Positions 33,551 to 46,107 are shown, counted from the stretch's first letter. The stretch is 60,000 nucleotides of DNA from Cristatella mucedo (GCA_009760855.2 WPIO01000220.1:126001-186000), one strand, 5' to 3'. Notes: a model not told the origin generated them from the letters alone. Made by a program: numbers and translations.

Positions 33551-33754
33551 CATCGCCGGAGGTTTTTTTCTCCTAACACTGCTGAAACTGATATCATTTC
33601 TAGATTTTACCAAAATGAAACTGAATTCATACCAAGCCCTGCTTTCATTTATTTGAAGCCGAATGAAAACCTAAGCCAGGAGGTTACATAGCTTTGCAGC
33701 CATTAAAGCCCCTAATTTACATGCCATCTCAAATAAAATATATTGGCTTATATG

Positions 33755-34015
33755 TCTTAAAATTCGCTGCACGTAAAGCCTGGAACTATATATCATTCGA
33801 CCACGATTTCACTTGTCTTGACGGCATTTAAGCGTGCTCCTTAGGATAGTTTCTTCTCGCAAATCATCCTTCAGTTGATTATATGAGTGTGGCATTCGTT
33901 CATGGTATCCTCACTAATATTTAAAGGGCCTCTTTCTTGACTTTTTATGAGCATAGAAAGAGGTTTAGTTCTTCTATGGGCTACACAAAAGAATTGTCAA
34001 TATTATTAATATAAA
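33755..34015 (+). mobile_element. LINE-A 3' fragment, decayed
   Basis: AWNSLP-like aaagcctggaactatatatc, 3' UTR, then the tail gaaagaggtttagttcttct with gggctacacaa and an (ATT)-like end. Confidence 0.65.
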
Positions 34016-34019
34016 AAAC

Positions 34020-35080
34020 CGCAACAATCATGAGATCTCGTAATTGTTTTAGCAAATTGAAATTTTTTCAAATTAGACGCAGTGACGCTCGTTAGCTTTC
34101 TCGACATTCTCTTGCTGCATTTGATGAAAGCTTCTTGTATGTAGAGCTTTTGAAGGGTGCCGCTCATTAGCTTCCGCCATTGCTCATCTCTTTACAATGT
34201 CATCTGCCATAATTGATCAGGAATTTGTACAGTTTGTTCTTTTTTCAGATTTCAGTCGTTATTTTCAATTACATGTTCAAGTTTTTCCTTTTCCTTATAT
34301 CACTATCTCGAGGAGAGAAATGGAGAAATGTAAACACTTTCCTTGATTAAAATTGAGAAATTTCACACTTTTTTCTTTTTCGCTACCGCCTTTTTGGAAA
34401 AGGTTAACGTGTTCAAATGTTGTTGACATCGATAATCCTCATTATCTATCAGGAGCAAACTTACTGGAGGATAAGGCTCAACCTGGTCTTCTAAACTGCT
34501 GCTCATCTTGATAATAATAAAATAATAATAAGGTATTTGTTATAGTGTCCTACCGTATACGTTTTTAGATTTGAGCTCAAATTCAGCTTCATTTTGATGA
34601 ATGGCCATAAATATTGAATCGTTTAAAAATAAAAGCTTATAAATACATTCAAAGATTCTTTTGGTTTGATTTTTGAAAATGTTAGGTTAAAAAAGTGTTG
34701 TATAATTTTATTTATGTTTCACGGTAATTTGTATAGCCTGTTTTGTTGTTTAATGCAGTTTCTGTATCATGGTTTCATTCACACTATGTAGCGTATGCAC
34801 GTGCAATACAATTACACACTGGGAAAACACGTCATAACCCAAGCTCTGAACCCCGTAATTGTTCCTAAGAACATTTGTTAGTTTTTAACCCTCTTAATTC
34901 CAATCAACTAATTCAAACTTCTACAAATAGCTTCAAAAAACCAGTGATTGCTGTTTAAAGTCAGAACTGTATGAATCTCTCTGCATGTGAACGCCCACTC
35001 GGACGAATTTTGAAGCCAACATAATGTAACTTCATCTGTCATTATATAAAAGCATCTGCTTCCTTTGGTGTGCACGTAAT
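34020..35080. other. AT-rich spacer
   Basis: No gene or repeat family recognised. AT-rich, with an (AAT)n stretch near 34510-34530. Confidence 0.4.
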
Positions 35081-36170
35081 AATCAAATATTTGATATAGT
35101 GCCCTCAGAGAACTCAATCTTTTTCTAGGCACTTTGCATTTCCTGCAAAGGAAGCACGATCGACTGCTTAGTGGTAGCATGCTCAAGAAACAACAAGAAT
35201 TACATGGTTGGGTTATATGCACAGGTCAGGATGTAAGTATGGTAAGTGGCAGTATGCAAAGTGTCAGCAAGCATAAGGACATATAGGTCGAATCGCAGGG
35301 ACCCACTAAATGCTGAGATAAATAGATGCATGTTTAGTTTCTTTTAAATGTGGACAAGTCAGAAGATGTCTTTCGTGACGCAAGTCGGGAGTGAGTTCCA
35401 GGCTTTGGGAGCATACGAACTAAAGGCACGGTCTGCAAAGGATTTGAGATTTGTACGAGGTATGATGGACAGTTGCATTTCGAAAAGTTGGTGGTGCGAC
35501 GCTTAGCCTGGTGGGGGAGTAGATCTGATAGGTAGACTTAAGTAAAAAAAAATATGAAGGGACCTAAAAATGATTGACAAAACCTTGAAGTCGGTGCGTT
35601 GCTTGACCGAGAGCCAGTGCAGGTCGGCGAGAAGTGGTGTAGTGTGGCAACTGTGACGTTCACGACAGACAAGCCTACCTGCAGAGTATTGTACTAGCTG
35701 TGAGCACCTGAATGCACAGGCCGGTAGACCATCAAGCAGTGAGTTACAGAAATCAAGACGGAATATCACGAATGCATGAACCAATTTAGATGTAGTATCC
35801 CTGTCTAAACAAGCCCAAGTTTTAGCAATGTTATGTTGCTGAAAGTAGGCAGACTTGACTGCGAAGCTGATGTGGTCGTCTAGTGAAAGATCACTTTGGA
35901 CTATGATACCCAGATTTTGTGCAGATTCAACAGGACATGTGCTGCCTGAGCCAATTGTGAGGGTTAACTTTTCCAGTTTCTGAATCACACTTGGTTTGCC
36001 CATAACTAGTAAGTTGGTTTTATTATCATCCAATTTAAGAAGGTTTGCTGCCATCTGTGTCCGTTTGTCATCAATAAATGCAGCAAGGAAGCTGAGAAAA
36101 TTCGTCGTGTTGGAGGGCTGGGAGAGATCAAAGCGGTGGTATACCTGAGTGTCATCTGCATAGAAGTGAT
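35080..36170 (-). mobile_element. LINE-A, antisense, with a long open RT C-terminal frame
   Basis: The - strand frame 36054-35503 (183 codons) is the longest intact LINE-A reading frame here: AANLLKLDDNKTNLLVMGKP, ESAQNLGIIVQSDLSLDDHI, DTTSKLVHAFVIFRLDFCNS, LLADLHWLSVKQRTDFK. The hairpin tail is at 35097-35135. A SINE-1 inserted at about 36170 separates it from the upstream part. Confidence 0.9.
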
Positions 36171-36171
36171 T

Positions 36172-36368
36172 AGCCGTGTTGGCACACTAGGTAAGGCGGT
36201 TACTTTCACGACCTCGGTCCCGACCTCGGTCCCGAGGTCGTGGGTTCGATTCCTGGGGTGGGCGATCCTTTATCGCCACTGCAAGTGGTGGTGATAGCCG
36301 TAAAGGCTCTTCTGTCGCTATACAAAACGAGGCTGTTTAAACAGCTAGGATTTAAATTTAAATATTTA
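36172..36368 (+). mobile_element. SINE-1, well-preserved copy inserted in LINE-A
   Basis: A box ggcacactaggtaaggcggt, then a cgacctcggtcc unit repeated in tandem (about 36210-36235), B box gggttcgattcc, body (ggcgatcctttatcgccact, gcaagtggtggtgatagccg, taaaggctcttctgtcgcta) and the aggctgtttaaacagctagg end with an AT-rich tail. It interrupts LINE-A sequence that reads catagaagtgaaagcctaga when uninterrupted. Confidence 0.9.
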
Positions 36369-36482
36369 AAAGCCTAGATTGTGCCTGGCAATCACATCGG
36401 CAAGAGATTGATTATAAACCGAGAAAAGAACGGAACCAAGCACAGAGCCCTGAGGTATTCTATGCTTCAGATGTCAGGAATC
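36369..36482 (-). mobile_element. LINE-A RT segment upstream of the SINE insertion
   Basis: Continuation of the 35080-36170 element (agcctagattgtgcctggca, cacagagccctgaggta), decayed. Confidence 0.8.
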
Positions 36483-37200
36483 ATGCTTCATCTCACGAAG
36501 CAAAGAGAAATAGGTAAGCATAGCTGAGTTAGGATGGCTGTTGAGGAAGTGAGTAGCTAGGAAATGGCAGCTGAGGTCGACTGGAAAGGATATGCCATAG
36601 TTGGCTGCAGCACAGTTGATGCCACTGCAGACGAATTTTGGAAGTTAGTCTAACAGTGTAGGACCTGCAGAGCAAGCATGTATGTCGCCATTTATATTTA
36701 AGCATAGGAATGGAATGGCATATGTATCGTCTGAAGAATACCTGATGGCACGTGGAGGCTGATACTGGTGACACAGTTCAGCTTGCTATGAAGGAACAAA
36801 GTCAGATTGGATCTTGTGGATCAGACTGGGAATTTAGCCCTGTATCCGTGAATAAACTCGGAGGAATAACTGCTCTTAAAACAAATGAGATATCTAGCTG
36901 AACTGTAGGGATTTTTTGGCCTACTTTGAAACCATATGCATCACCCGCTTCAAAGGCCTGAGGGTTTTTTCAGTGGCCCAGCCAAAATAGAATTTGGAGT
37001 AGTTCAGATGAGACAGAACCGAGGAGCTGGGGAGTTTTTAACCATCCACTGTGATAGACAGTTCCTAATCTTTGATAGAAATCGAACTTTATATCTACCT
37101 GTGGAATCAGACTTCTTAGTGAAGCTTTCAAAGTTTAAGAAGTTACCAAAGTAGTTGTATTCTTGGGTTAGCCCACGAGTAAGAATTTGATTGTATCATT
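36483..37200 (-). mobile_element. Mixed LINE remnant, antisense
   Basis: 36483-36575 resembles antisense LINE-B 3' UTR (gcaaagagaaataggtaagc, agctgagttaggatggctgt; compare 58410-58480). The rest could be the LINE upstream region; I see no clear domain. The 72-codon + strand frame at 36936-37154 has no known features. Confidence 0.45.
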
Positions 37201-37304
37201 CTTCTGGTAAAGGTAATGAGCCAATGTCCCAAATGTCTGCTAGGCAATCATCCAGTTTATAAGTCACAGCAGATTTCAATCCTTCATAATGCCAGGTGCA
37301 GTTG

Positions 37305-38680
37305 GATAGCAATAATAACAATACATTTGTCTAGAAAACTTTTTATGAGCACTTTTTGAGTGTGCTGTAAAGAAAGCACGACGGTTAGGCTCGTGGTAAT
37401 ATGCGTGATGTCAATGGGTATAATATGAGTAGTGGTAAAATGTTCAATGCTGTGAAAAAATATGTACGTTTCTAGCTTTTTTTTTAGATGTCCCATCAAA
37501 TAGAGAATGTCGTGACGTTAATGGCTTTGGGAGCATGCGAACTAAAGGCATGGTCTCCAGAGGTTTTCTAGTTCTTCACAGGCATAGCTATTCGAGTTGA
37601 ACTAGAAGAGTGAGTGAGTGAGGTGATGCCTGGCTTCTTTGGGGAGTAGTGCTTATAGGTTATGTAGTCAGAAGTGTAGGAATCTAGAACTAAGCGACAT
37701 TGACCTTGAAGTCAATACGCTGCTTAATTTGATCCAGTGCCAATCGGTGAGAGGTGGTGTAATTGACTACTACTTTGACTATTGACTACTACGCAGAAAC
37801 AAATAGACTTAGCTGTAGTGTTTTGCACTAACTGTATGCGCCTGATTGTAGAGACCGGAAAACCTGCAAGTAGTTAGCTACAGAAGCCAAGACTGGATTT
37901 CACAAATGCATGCACTAACTTGGATGAGGTATCCCTGTTGAAACAGGCTCATATCGTTGCAACTATACGGAGCTGAAAGTTAACAGACTTCCGTACGGAG
38001 CTAACGTGGTCGTCTAGTGAAAGCTCTCTTTTAAATAATACATCTAGATTTTGCGGATATGCTGTGGGAAATATGCTGTTAAAGCCGATTTTGAGCCCCT
38101 ATTATTTTCAGTTTCCCATTTCTGAGCCACACTATATCTGCCCATAAATAATAGGTTGGTTTTATCGCCATTCATTTTGAGAAAGGACGCTGCCATCTAT
38201 GAGCAGACGTCATCCATGCCAGCAATACGTGCAGCGAGTGAGTTGACGGAATTTGACGTGCTGGTGGGCTAGGAGGGATCAAATCTTGAGCAGTGCTACT
38301 GTGGGTCATCGGCAGAGAAGTGCAAGCCTAGATTTTGCTCGGCGAATCTAGCGGCAAGAAGGATATATAAGTATACATTTAGACAAGAAGCGGAGCAAGC
38401 ATAAAAACCCAGCAAGGTTGACCAGCCCTTTAGTGGTTCCTGGAATGTTTTTCGCCCATGTAAATCAATTCTCTGAAGTCTCCACCGAGATAGGTTCTAA
38501 ACACTTGCAGTACAGTGACAATGCTGCCCGGGCGTAGTGAGAGGCACCTGAGAAATACTTGATCATCACCAGTATCAAACGTTGCAGTAAGATCAAGCAA
38601 AACATGCAGATAGACTTTACCTAAGCGTGCATTCCTGAGCAATTCATTAAGCACTCGAAGCGAATGTTGACCCTGTCGAG
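37305..38680 (-). mobile_element. LINE-A, antisense, decayed
   Basis: Tail near 37310-37370, the AWNSLP-like region near 37530, the LVHAFVTS-like region near 37900, the RT core near 38280-38340 and the FDTxDxQVFL motif near 38550-38580. Heavily mutated, with many stops. Confidence 0.75.
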
Positions 38681-38696
38681 CATGCCGATGCGAGAT

Positions 38697-38707
38697 GGGG
38701 GGGGGGG
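38697..38707. repeat. Poly(G) run, 11 nt
   Basis: Uninterrupted G tract at the LINE-A edge. Confidence 0.95.
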
Positions 38708-39881
38708 TCTCTCGAGGACTCGCATCGTCGGCATCGAATTCACAATCCAATCCCATGGACACGAATAACGTTTCACAGAGGCTCGGTATGAGTCGACAGC
38801 AGTGAGCGACTAAGAACGGGCCCTTTGCGGTACTTCACAGGTCACCACATTCTAAACTTTTTAGTAATACTTTATGCTGGCGCTGAGAGTTATTTGGCTG
38901 GCATATCATCCTGTAACTGTACTTCTGCCGAAAGCCTGCATTTTGTGTTTTCCTACTAGATCCGTTGCTGTTGATATTGCAACAGGGGTTTGCCAAATAA
39001 TTGCAGCCCCATTACTAATTCGGCTCACTGATACATGCGAGTGACCGCGCCACAAATGCGGGGAATATCCGCGGAGCCATTTCATCCAATCTTTCCCGCC
39101 GGGGCAATAAACCGACCCCGGCCTCGGCGCGAAATAGTGGTGAAATAACGCGAATTTCTACTCCTAAATCATTCGGAACCGGTGGCTCCAGTCAGTCAAT
39201 TGCATAATTTTTTCATAGGAAGCTATATGCACAATTCATTTACTTCATCTTTTACCGCTGCCCTCGCAAGAATCCCAACTACATTAGCGCTTCAAGACTT
39301 GAATTTATCAATCGAAGAATTTACCGGGTTTGTCACATTCTGCTTCCAGTGCGTCGACGAAGCTTGCGCGCAATGTTTATATGACGAAATCTGGCGCTAA
39401 TTTAAGCAAGCCAGTGTCCACAAAATGGACGAGAGTAGGTCGCCGAGTCGTAAATTCAGTGCACGAACAGTTCAGGGTTCGTCGGGTGCAGTGGTGTACC
39501 AAGGGGGGGGCATAGGGGGCATACGTCAACGGGTGCTGGATCAGAGGGGTGCCGAAATGGAAGCCTAATACTTAAATGGGGCGCTAAATAAAAACAAAGG
39601 GTGCGCCGTCTGTGTATTTCGGGCGGACAATACCCCGAAAATGCCACTGGTCGGGTACCAAACATGAGGTTCAAGCTATCTGGCAGACCTTGACGCCAGG
39701 CGAGTGGGCGTTACCACCACGTTGCTATCGCGCCTTTCCGCTCACAATTGCAAAACGCTGAATCAGACCAGTCAGATGTAGCGAGAAAACCGCTTCAAGT
39801 ACGAGCAAAAAAGAGAGCCGAGAGGAAACGCAGCCGGTAGCACAGACGCGTAGCGTAAATACGACTTGACCACAGTGGCTC

Positions 39882-40012
39882 CGTAGCTCGCATTTACAGC
39901 CGCACGTGCTTCCTGTCGGTTGCTGCGTTCTGGCTAAGTCGATTATCTTGGAGCGATCCGCTTGTCCTGCCACCAGCTCGCCGCCAGCTCGAATTTTTTT
40001 CCAAGTATATGT
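39882..40012 (+). promoter_or_regulatory. Candidate katanin promoter/5' noncoding exon
   Basis: 39882-39922 is the 41-bp block shared with 4528-4568 (39 of 41). A GTAAGT at 40011 aligns with GTAAGT at 4655. The flanks (39900-40150) are GC-rich, and there is a second GC-rich stretch at 40150-40520. If real, splicing from 40011 to the acceptor at 45570-45571 would give a 5.6-kb first intron. No TATA box is evident. Inference only. Confidence 0.4.
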
Positions 40013-42472
40013 AAGTCGCAACTTAAAGCGTCTGCCGGCGCTGCGTTCTCCGAGTCCAGAACTGACGCCGTTTCAGCGTTGCTACGACTGTCGTTGCGGG
40101 CGGAGGCGCGTACTGCGGAGGTGTGAATAATTCTGGCGGCTGCGAGCCCGCCGGCTGACTCATCGTTTCTCCTTATGGGCGGCGGCGTGCGAAAATCCAC
40201 CACGGCTGCGGCCTCTCGCCGCAAGCGTCCAGCGTTGCCTGGCGAGCGCGAAAGCAATAGCGGCCCTTAGCTTCCGCTCAGCGCTAGGCGTAGCGCGTCT
40301 CGGCGCTCCGCATAGACCGACGAGCGGTGTTTGGATACCCGCCCGCCCGCGCCCCCCCCCCCGCGCGCGTCAGAGAAGGATGCCGAACGCCTGTAAAAGC
40401 TTCGGCGGCATGGCCTCCACTCGCCGCCGACGAGTAGCCGGACGGCGGCGGCAGCAGAGGCCACCCTTTTGAAGTTCCGAGACCGTGTGCGAAAGCGGCG
40501 GAACGGCGTGACAATTGTCAGTGCCCTGGTCAACTTTCGCGTCTGCTTTGGTTTTTGAGAGCTCGCCGATGCCGCTAGCGTCCACTTGCTACCGGTCAGC
40601 TTGATGAGTTCGTGTTTGAGCATTGTGATTGATGACCAGTGTCTGCGTCTGCGAACTCCCGAGCGCGTGTGCGTGTCTCATAATGTGCGTGTGTCAATGT
40701 ATGCATACTGTCTGGGTATAGACATATATAATGACGTGTGCTGGCGCTGACTCCTATCATACAAGTATGTGAATCGCTAGGTGCTTCGGAACCGTTTCGT
40801 CTGCTGGAAAGCTTAGTGCCGTTGAGAGAATGGCCGCCTCGCAGGCTAGCCTCTTGAACGCCAGCATTTTGCTCGCGTCCTTTCAGGAGGGCGCGAGGCT
40901 TGGACTCCTCGATCTGCTGTCTGTCGGGGGGGGGGAGGTTTGTACGGGTTCTGAATCCCAGAGTTGTGTAGTTTTTTCGCCAGCGCAGGAGTGAAATGAC
41001 AAGCCGGCGTCCAGTGCTCCGTGATCTAGATGCCAACGGACGGTCCGAACGGAAGGTCTTGCTGCTTGTAAGTGTGTGCAAGCTTGTAGCTGCTGCTCGG
41101 AAATCTGCTGCTAGGGCCACCGCAAACTGCCCAGCAGAAGTGTGCAGGTCCTTTGTAAAAATAATTCTGCTCCCGTTGTGGTAGGGGTGGTATTTTTCGA
41201 CAACTTGGGAAAGGATTTAGACTTATCCGACGAGTTAAAGTGGCTGCACCGCTTTGTGTATGGGGAGCGAGCCACAGCATAGCCGCAGTCACGTTATTTG
41301 AAAATAAAGTCCGCATTCATCAACTGTTTCTCTTCGGGTGTGAAGTGCAGCAGGCATAAGAGTCAAGTTCTTTTGCATGTAGGACCAGTTCTTATGGACA
41401 GAGGAGTTAGCCCCCCTTCTGATCCTTTCGTGTCCAAGCTCATTCGAAGGCTTGCTCGGCTGGCTGTGAAGAAAGTAAAGTAGTAGCTCTAGTCGGCCGA
41501 TTTGGATCTCCATCTATATAGTGGCAAAAGAGCCTTGGCAGTTATCACTGCTGCTGCTTGCAGGGGCAATTAAGAATGACCTGTTAAAGGACTCGAACCC
41601 GTGACCTGGGTCGTGCAGTGGGAGCCACTTTCGCATCAGCTCAGACCCAGATGGCCAGCAGCTCAGCTTCATTAGTTAGAATTGCAATTATTATGGCAGT
41701 ATATGGAATAAGCATTGTTTTCTTTTACTTAGCCGAGACTACTGACAGGTTCCTAACCACCTGTTTCAACAGGCATTGGTGTGTGTACCTGCAGATGGAC
41801 TCTGACCCTTCGAGCAGGATGGCCCAGAATGACCGTGCTTATGGTGCACCACTTCCGCCTTCATATGATTAATTGCCCTCAGCATGGAAACAGCAGTTAG
41901 GCCCCCTTCTGGGCTTGGTCCTTGATAGGCATCTGTTGTCATGTCTTTTGCAGTTCATATAAGCCGAGTGGGTCGACTGCCTTTGCCAGCTTCTGGCCGT
42001 GCTGATACAGCATGCCAAACGTTTGCTCGAGTCAAAGTATAGCTTCCTAGTGCCAGCAGTAAGCATGAACTCAATAGAGCTTGCAGAAGGAGATTTCTGC
42101 AAGCTGTGCACAGTTCAGAAGCTGAAAGAATAAGGAGGAGACTGGTAATTTCAGCTGCTGTGCACAAACTGTCCTGCCATTGTAGGGATTGCAAGAAGCC
42201 GGCTGAGGATGAATGGGGCACTTTTTAGGCTTCAGTTTACTAGCAGTGGTTAGGGTCACTAAAGCAGAGACAATAAATAGCTGCTCTGCTGGCATGTTTA
42301 ACGTCGAGCGCAGCTAAAGGCAGTGGTTTACTGCACCCAGTCCCACCCGGGGAAACTTCCTTTGGTAGTTGTAAGCTTTAAAATTACAAATTACTGCTTC
42401 ACTCTTAACTGCCCCTCAAGGTCCCGTACGCGAGGTATTTTGAGTATGTTGAGCAACTCTGCAGCAATCGCT

Positions 42473-42473
<1 letters not shown>

Positions 42474-42509
<36 letters not shown>

Positions 42510-42562
42510 GTGTGTGTGTGTGCATGTGTGTGTGCATGTGTGTGTGCATATGTGCATGTGCG
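42474..42562. repeat. (TG)n microsatellite, interrupted
   Basis: TG repeat with occasional CG and CA interruptions. The left duplication copy has no equivalent at about 7960-8030. Confidence 0.95.
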
Positions 42563-43019
42563 TGTGTGGCATTTCGTCAGCTTTAACGGGCAAAAGTCAA
42601 CCAGTATATGGGGTCTCTGGTTGCTGATTGCTGCCGACTTGCAGCTTGGCGCTCAATAGCAATGAAAACATCCGCATTCATTCGTGTACACTGCGCTTCT
42701 ACTCATTCGAGCACATTAGTTGCCATTCAATAACATGTGTTTAAACCCTGCAGTGACAGCAAGGAGAATTACTCAATAGATTAGTGGGCTCAACTCAGGT
42801 CCAGAAAAATAAGAGTCTGCACTATCGTTCCCCTGGCGAGGCAAAATAGGTACGCTCAATCTTTTTGGTTTTTTAAGATTCGGCAGTAAATGTGAGCAAG
42901 CTAGGTCCACCGATGAGGGGCTTTGCAAATCCTGCTTCCTCCCCATCCTAGCTGCCAGACAAGCCCAGTTCAGCTCTCCTGCGATGGGTGCTGCTTTCAA
43001 AATGACATCTTCGAATGAA

Positions 43020-43925
43020 TGGCAGCAAGGTTTCTTAAATTGAATGATAACAACCAACTTACTAGTTATGGGAAAACCAAGGGTGATACAGAAATTGGAA
43101 AACCAAACTCCCAAAATAAGCTCTGCCAGGATAAATCCGATTGAATCTGCACGAAATCTAGGTTTCCTGTTTCAAAGTGACCTTTCATGACGACCACATT
43201 AGCTCCACAGTCAAGTCTACCTACTTTCAGCTACATAACATTGCTTAAATTTGGGCTTGCTTAGATAGGGATACTACATCTAAATTGGTTCATGCATTTG
43301 TGACCTTCAGTCTCGACTTCTGTAACTTACTGCTTGCTGGTCCACCGGCCTGCGCATTCAGGGGCTAACAACTGGTGCAAAACTCTGCACCTAGGCTTGT
43401 CTGTCGCGCGCTTTGCAGTTGCCACATCACACTACTTCTTGCCGACTGCACTGGCCCCCAGTCGAGCAGCGCATCGGCTTCAAGGTTCTGCCACTCTCTT
43501 TTAGGTCCCTTCATTTTTTGGCTTAAACGTACCTATCAGATCTACTCCCCAACCAGGCTATGCATTGTACCACCTGCTTAGTCGGAGCCTTAAGCTTGTA
43601 GGCTCCCAAAGCCTAGAACTCACTTCCGACTGGCATTACGACATACCCTGACTTGACATTTAAAATTAGCTTAAAAAGGCATCTAGTTATCACAGCATTA
43701 AGTGGGTTCATGTGATTCATCCTTAATATGCTTATCCGTGATGACATCTTACATGCTGCCACTAACCACCTTTGCATGCTTACCCTATGCATGTCAGCTT
43801 AAACAATGTTATGCTTGTCATTGAGCATGCCATCACTAACGATCTACTTTAGTTATTTTGCAGCATATATAAAGTGCCTAGAAGAGATTAAGTTCTATGA
43901 GGTTCTATGCTAATGGATTTCAATT
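43020..43925 (+). mobile_element. LINE-A 3' half, decayed
   Basis: From the LLVMGKP-like region (aacttactagttatgggaaa) through DTTSKLVHAFVT, LVCRALCSCHI, LLADCTGPQ, and on to 3' UTR and the tail near 43870-43900. Inserted between the two parts of the right duplication copy. Confidence 0.85.
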
Positions 43926-43929
43926 ATTG

Positions 43930-45440
43930 TTAAAATCGATCCCCTAGTCTCGGATTCGTGTGATTCGCCAGCGTTCCTTGTTGCTGTGGTGTTGCCCGAG
44001 ACTCCTGAAAGATTCGGCAGAGTTCGTGTTCTGGCCTATGCCTATGCAGTTAACTTGTAAGGGCTGAGACTTGACCTTATCTGGATGGGCCAATTTTAGG
44101 GAAGAACAAAGTAGCTAGCCACTCTGCATCAGTTAGTTTGGATGTGGCTGCTGCGTAGCAGTGCCCTTTCCCCTTGCTCATGACCAAATGGGCTGGTTAT
44201 CTGATGCCCACTCGTGGAGGAGTGGCATGCCCGAGACTCGTTATTGGCTTGGGCTTACACTTGTGCTAGCCGAAGTAGCAGTTTCCTGCCGGCTCAGGAC
44301 CAGCTGCCTTGTGCTGCTGGGTGCACCATCCCGGCCCATATCGACTTTATTCCACAAGAGGATTACTTCTGACACTGCTATGCCAGTTCGTTGCTGCCGG
44401 ATGCAGGCTGCCAGCATAATGCATGTTTTCCTATGTGCCTCTGTTGTGCTTAGCACCGCCATCGGCTGCCCCTTTCCTATTTCACGGGGGGGGGGGGGTG
44501 GTTGGGTGCACCACCGGACATGTGCCGGCACCCTGCTGCCGGCACCCTGATGCAGCTGGTACTTTACTGAATCCGAATGCAACAGGAACTTCAGCAGCTG
44601 GGTCTGAAAAAGCACCTATCAACGGCGAGCCACTGCTGTGGACAGAGTTTGGATACTTAACTCAATTCTGATAACAGATTACAGCTGCTGGCACCTTGGC
44701 CATAGGCAAATATATCCACACATGTTGGCACACTCACCTAGTACCTGCTCGCGATCGTTATCGTAACTCTCTCACTTTGCCAATGTAACATCAATTATCT
44801 TCTCACAATTTCAATTGGAACGTTTTAATTGGATTTCTACCACCGTGGTTGTGGCATCTCAGGTGTTTGCCAAGACTTTCGAAGTAATTTAAACTGTAGC
44901 TCTGGTTTTACTAGGAAACTTGGTTAGTTTATTACTCCACTGCACTAACGATTTTTTGCATAGCTTCAAATCTGGTGTGGCTTACTTTTAGGCATGAACA
45001 AAACCAGATGCCTCAAATCTTTGAGCATTTTCAAACTAGTGCCAGACACACTAGTTATGATGGATTTTCTAAAGGATGATAACCTACATACATATAGTAC
45101 ATCCGACAATTCTTACCTCGGAGTGTTCTGATTTTGCTGCCAAAAACTATCCTTCGAAAACCGCAACTGTTTTGGAACCCTACTGGACACCCTCAAACCG
45201 GTTAATGTTGCACATTTCGGACCTAGTATGCTAGCCAAGGTAGCAGCTTGCACAATTTTCTATAATTATTGTTTTGGTATATTAATCTTACTTTAATGAA
45301 GTGTTTTTGGACCTGGATTTGGTAAACTCAGTAATTCTTTCTGATTTACATGGTTCCCAGGTTTGTGCGGATTTTTTCGCCAGCACTGTATGTCATCAGG
45401 AAGGAAATCGCCGTGCTAATTGTCTTTCTTGTACTCCTCG
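43930..45440. other. Putative katanin first intron, unassigned
   Basis: No exon or repeat recognised apart from a poly(G) run at 44486-44498. The 129- and 124-codon frames at 44161-44615 overlap on opposite strands and have no recognisable domain. Confidence 0.4.
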
Positions 45441-45571
45441 GATAACATCGAGCAAGTTTGTTCGGTCTGTAATGTATGCCACATCGTTTATCCCCTCCAT
45501 CGCAGTGGGGAGCGACTCGTCATATAGCGTGCCAATACGCAGTCTCGGCAGCACATTGTTTATTTTTTCAG

Positions 45572-45605
45572 ACTCAGTTGCAGCGGCGCCTCGTGCACAC
45601 TCACG
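45572..45605 (+). other. Katanin 5' UTR part of first coding exon
   Basis: The sequence between the acceptor (tattttttcag, AG 45570-45571) and the ATG is 34 nt. The acceptor is matched in the left copy at 11441-11442, which supports an upstream noncoding exon. Confidence 0.55.
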
Positions 45606-45773
45606 ATGAGCGTCGAATGGGGAGAGATAGCGGAGAACATCAAGCTGGGCCGCGAGGCGGCGCTGCTGGGCAACTACGACACTTCGACCGTGTACTATGA
45701 GAGCGTGCTGCAGCAGATACAGAAGCTGCTGCGAGTCGTCAGCGAGCCGCCTCGAAAGACCAAGTGGCAGAAG
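45606..45773 (+). CDS. KATNA1: Katanin p60 ATPase subunit, first coding exon (MIT-like domain)
   Basis: The katanin catalytic subunit is an AAA ATPase that hexamerises on microtubules and severs them, acting at centrosomes, spindles, cilia and in neurites (family knowledge). The six coding exons here join without a frame break and reach residue 341; the gene continues beyond the window. This 56-codon exon starts MSVEWGEIAENIKLGREAAL, with LLGNYDTSTVYYESVLQQIQ and KWQK following. It is the three-helix MIT-like microtubule-binding domain, closely matching animal p60 (ENVKLAREYALLGNYD). The ATG is the first in frame after the acceptor and gives the usual N-terminus. The exon ends in phase 0 before GTGAGT. 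A decayed duplicate lies at 11473-11652. KATNAL1 is the main alternative; the exon 2 linker (PPPTPVEHRPGP) does not decide between them, so the symbol is provisional. Confidence 0.93.
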
Positions 45774-46107
45774 GTGAGTACTCGCGCACCCACGGTCCGC
45801 AGAATAGTGCAGTGCTGCAGCCATGACGGTCCGCAGAGCAGTGCAGCGCAGGACACCAGCATGCGCCAAGGGGCGTGGCAGAGGAAGCAGCGATGGAAGT
45901 CAGTGGGTGAAGCTCACCCAAAGTCGATGCTCCAGCATACGAAAGTATTGTGTGGCGGGCGGCCAGGTGGGTAAGGGGCATTCTGTGTAGATCTTAGGCC
46001 TCTGGACGGACGTGGGCTAACTATCAGATGGAGGCCTCCCCGACAGCTCCAGCAGTTGCCTTGCGTATAGGCCCAAGTCGGACTTTGCTTTGCACTTTTG
46101 TCATGCT

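Larger units (their letters stand above)
38960..43010. repeat. Segmental duplication, right copy (katanin 5' flank)
   Basis: Partner of 3150-8480; anchors are given there. This copy lacks the LINE-A and microsatellite expansions of the left copy, but has its own poly(G)/poly(C) tracts (40352, 40926) and a (TG)n run (42474-42562). It leads directly into the functional katanin exon, so it probably contains the katanin promoter and first intron. Confidence 0.8.

Noticed and set aside
40596-41120. 174-codon - strand open frame, one of the longest
   Set aside because: It lies in the GC-rich duplicated katanin flank. The paralogous left copy (about 6190-6900) keeps no such frame, and no domain is recognisable.
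44161-44615. 129- and 124-codon frames on opposite strands upstream of katanin
   Set aside because: No domain, mutually overlapping, and located in the putative first intron.
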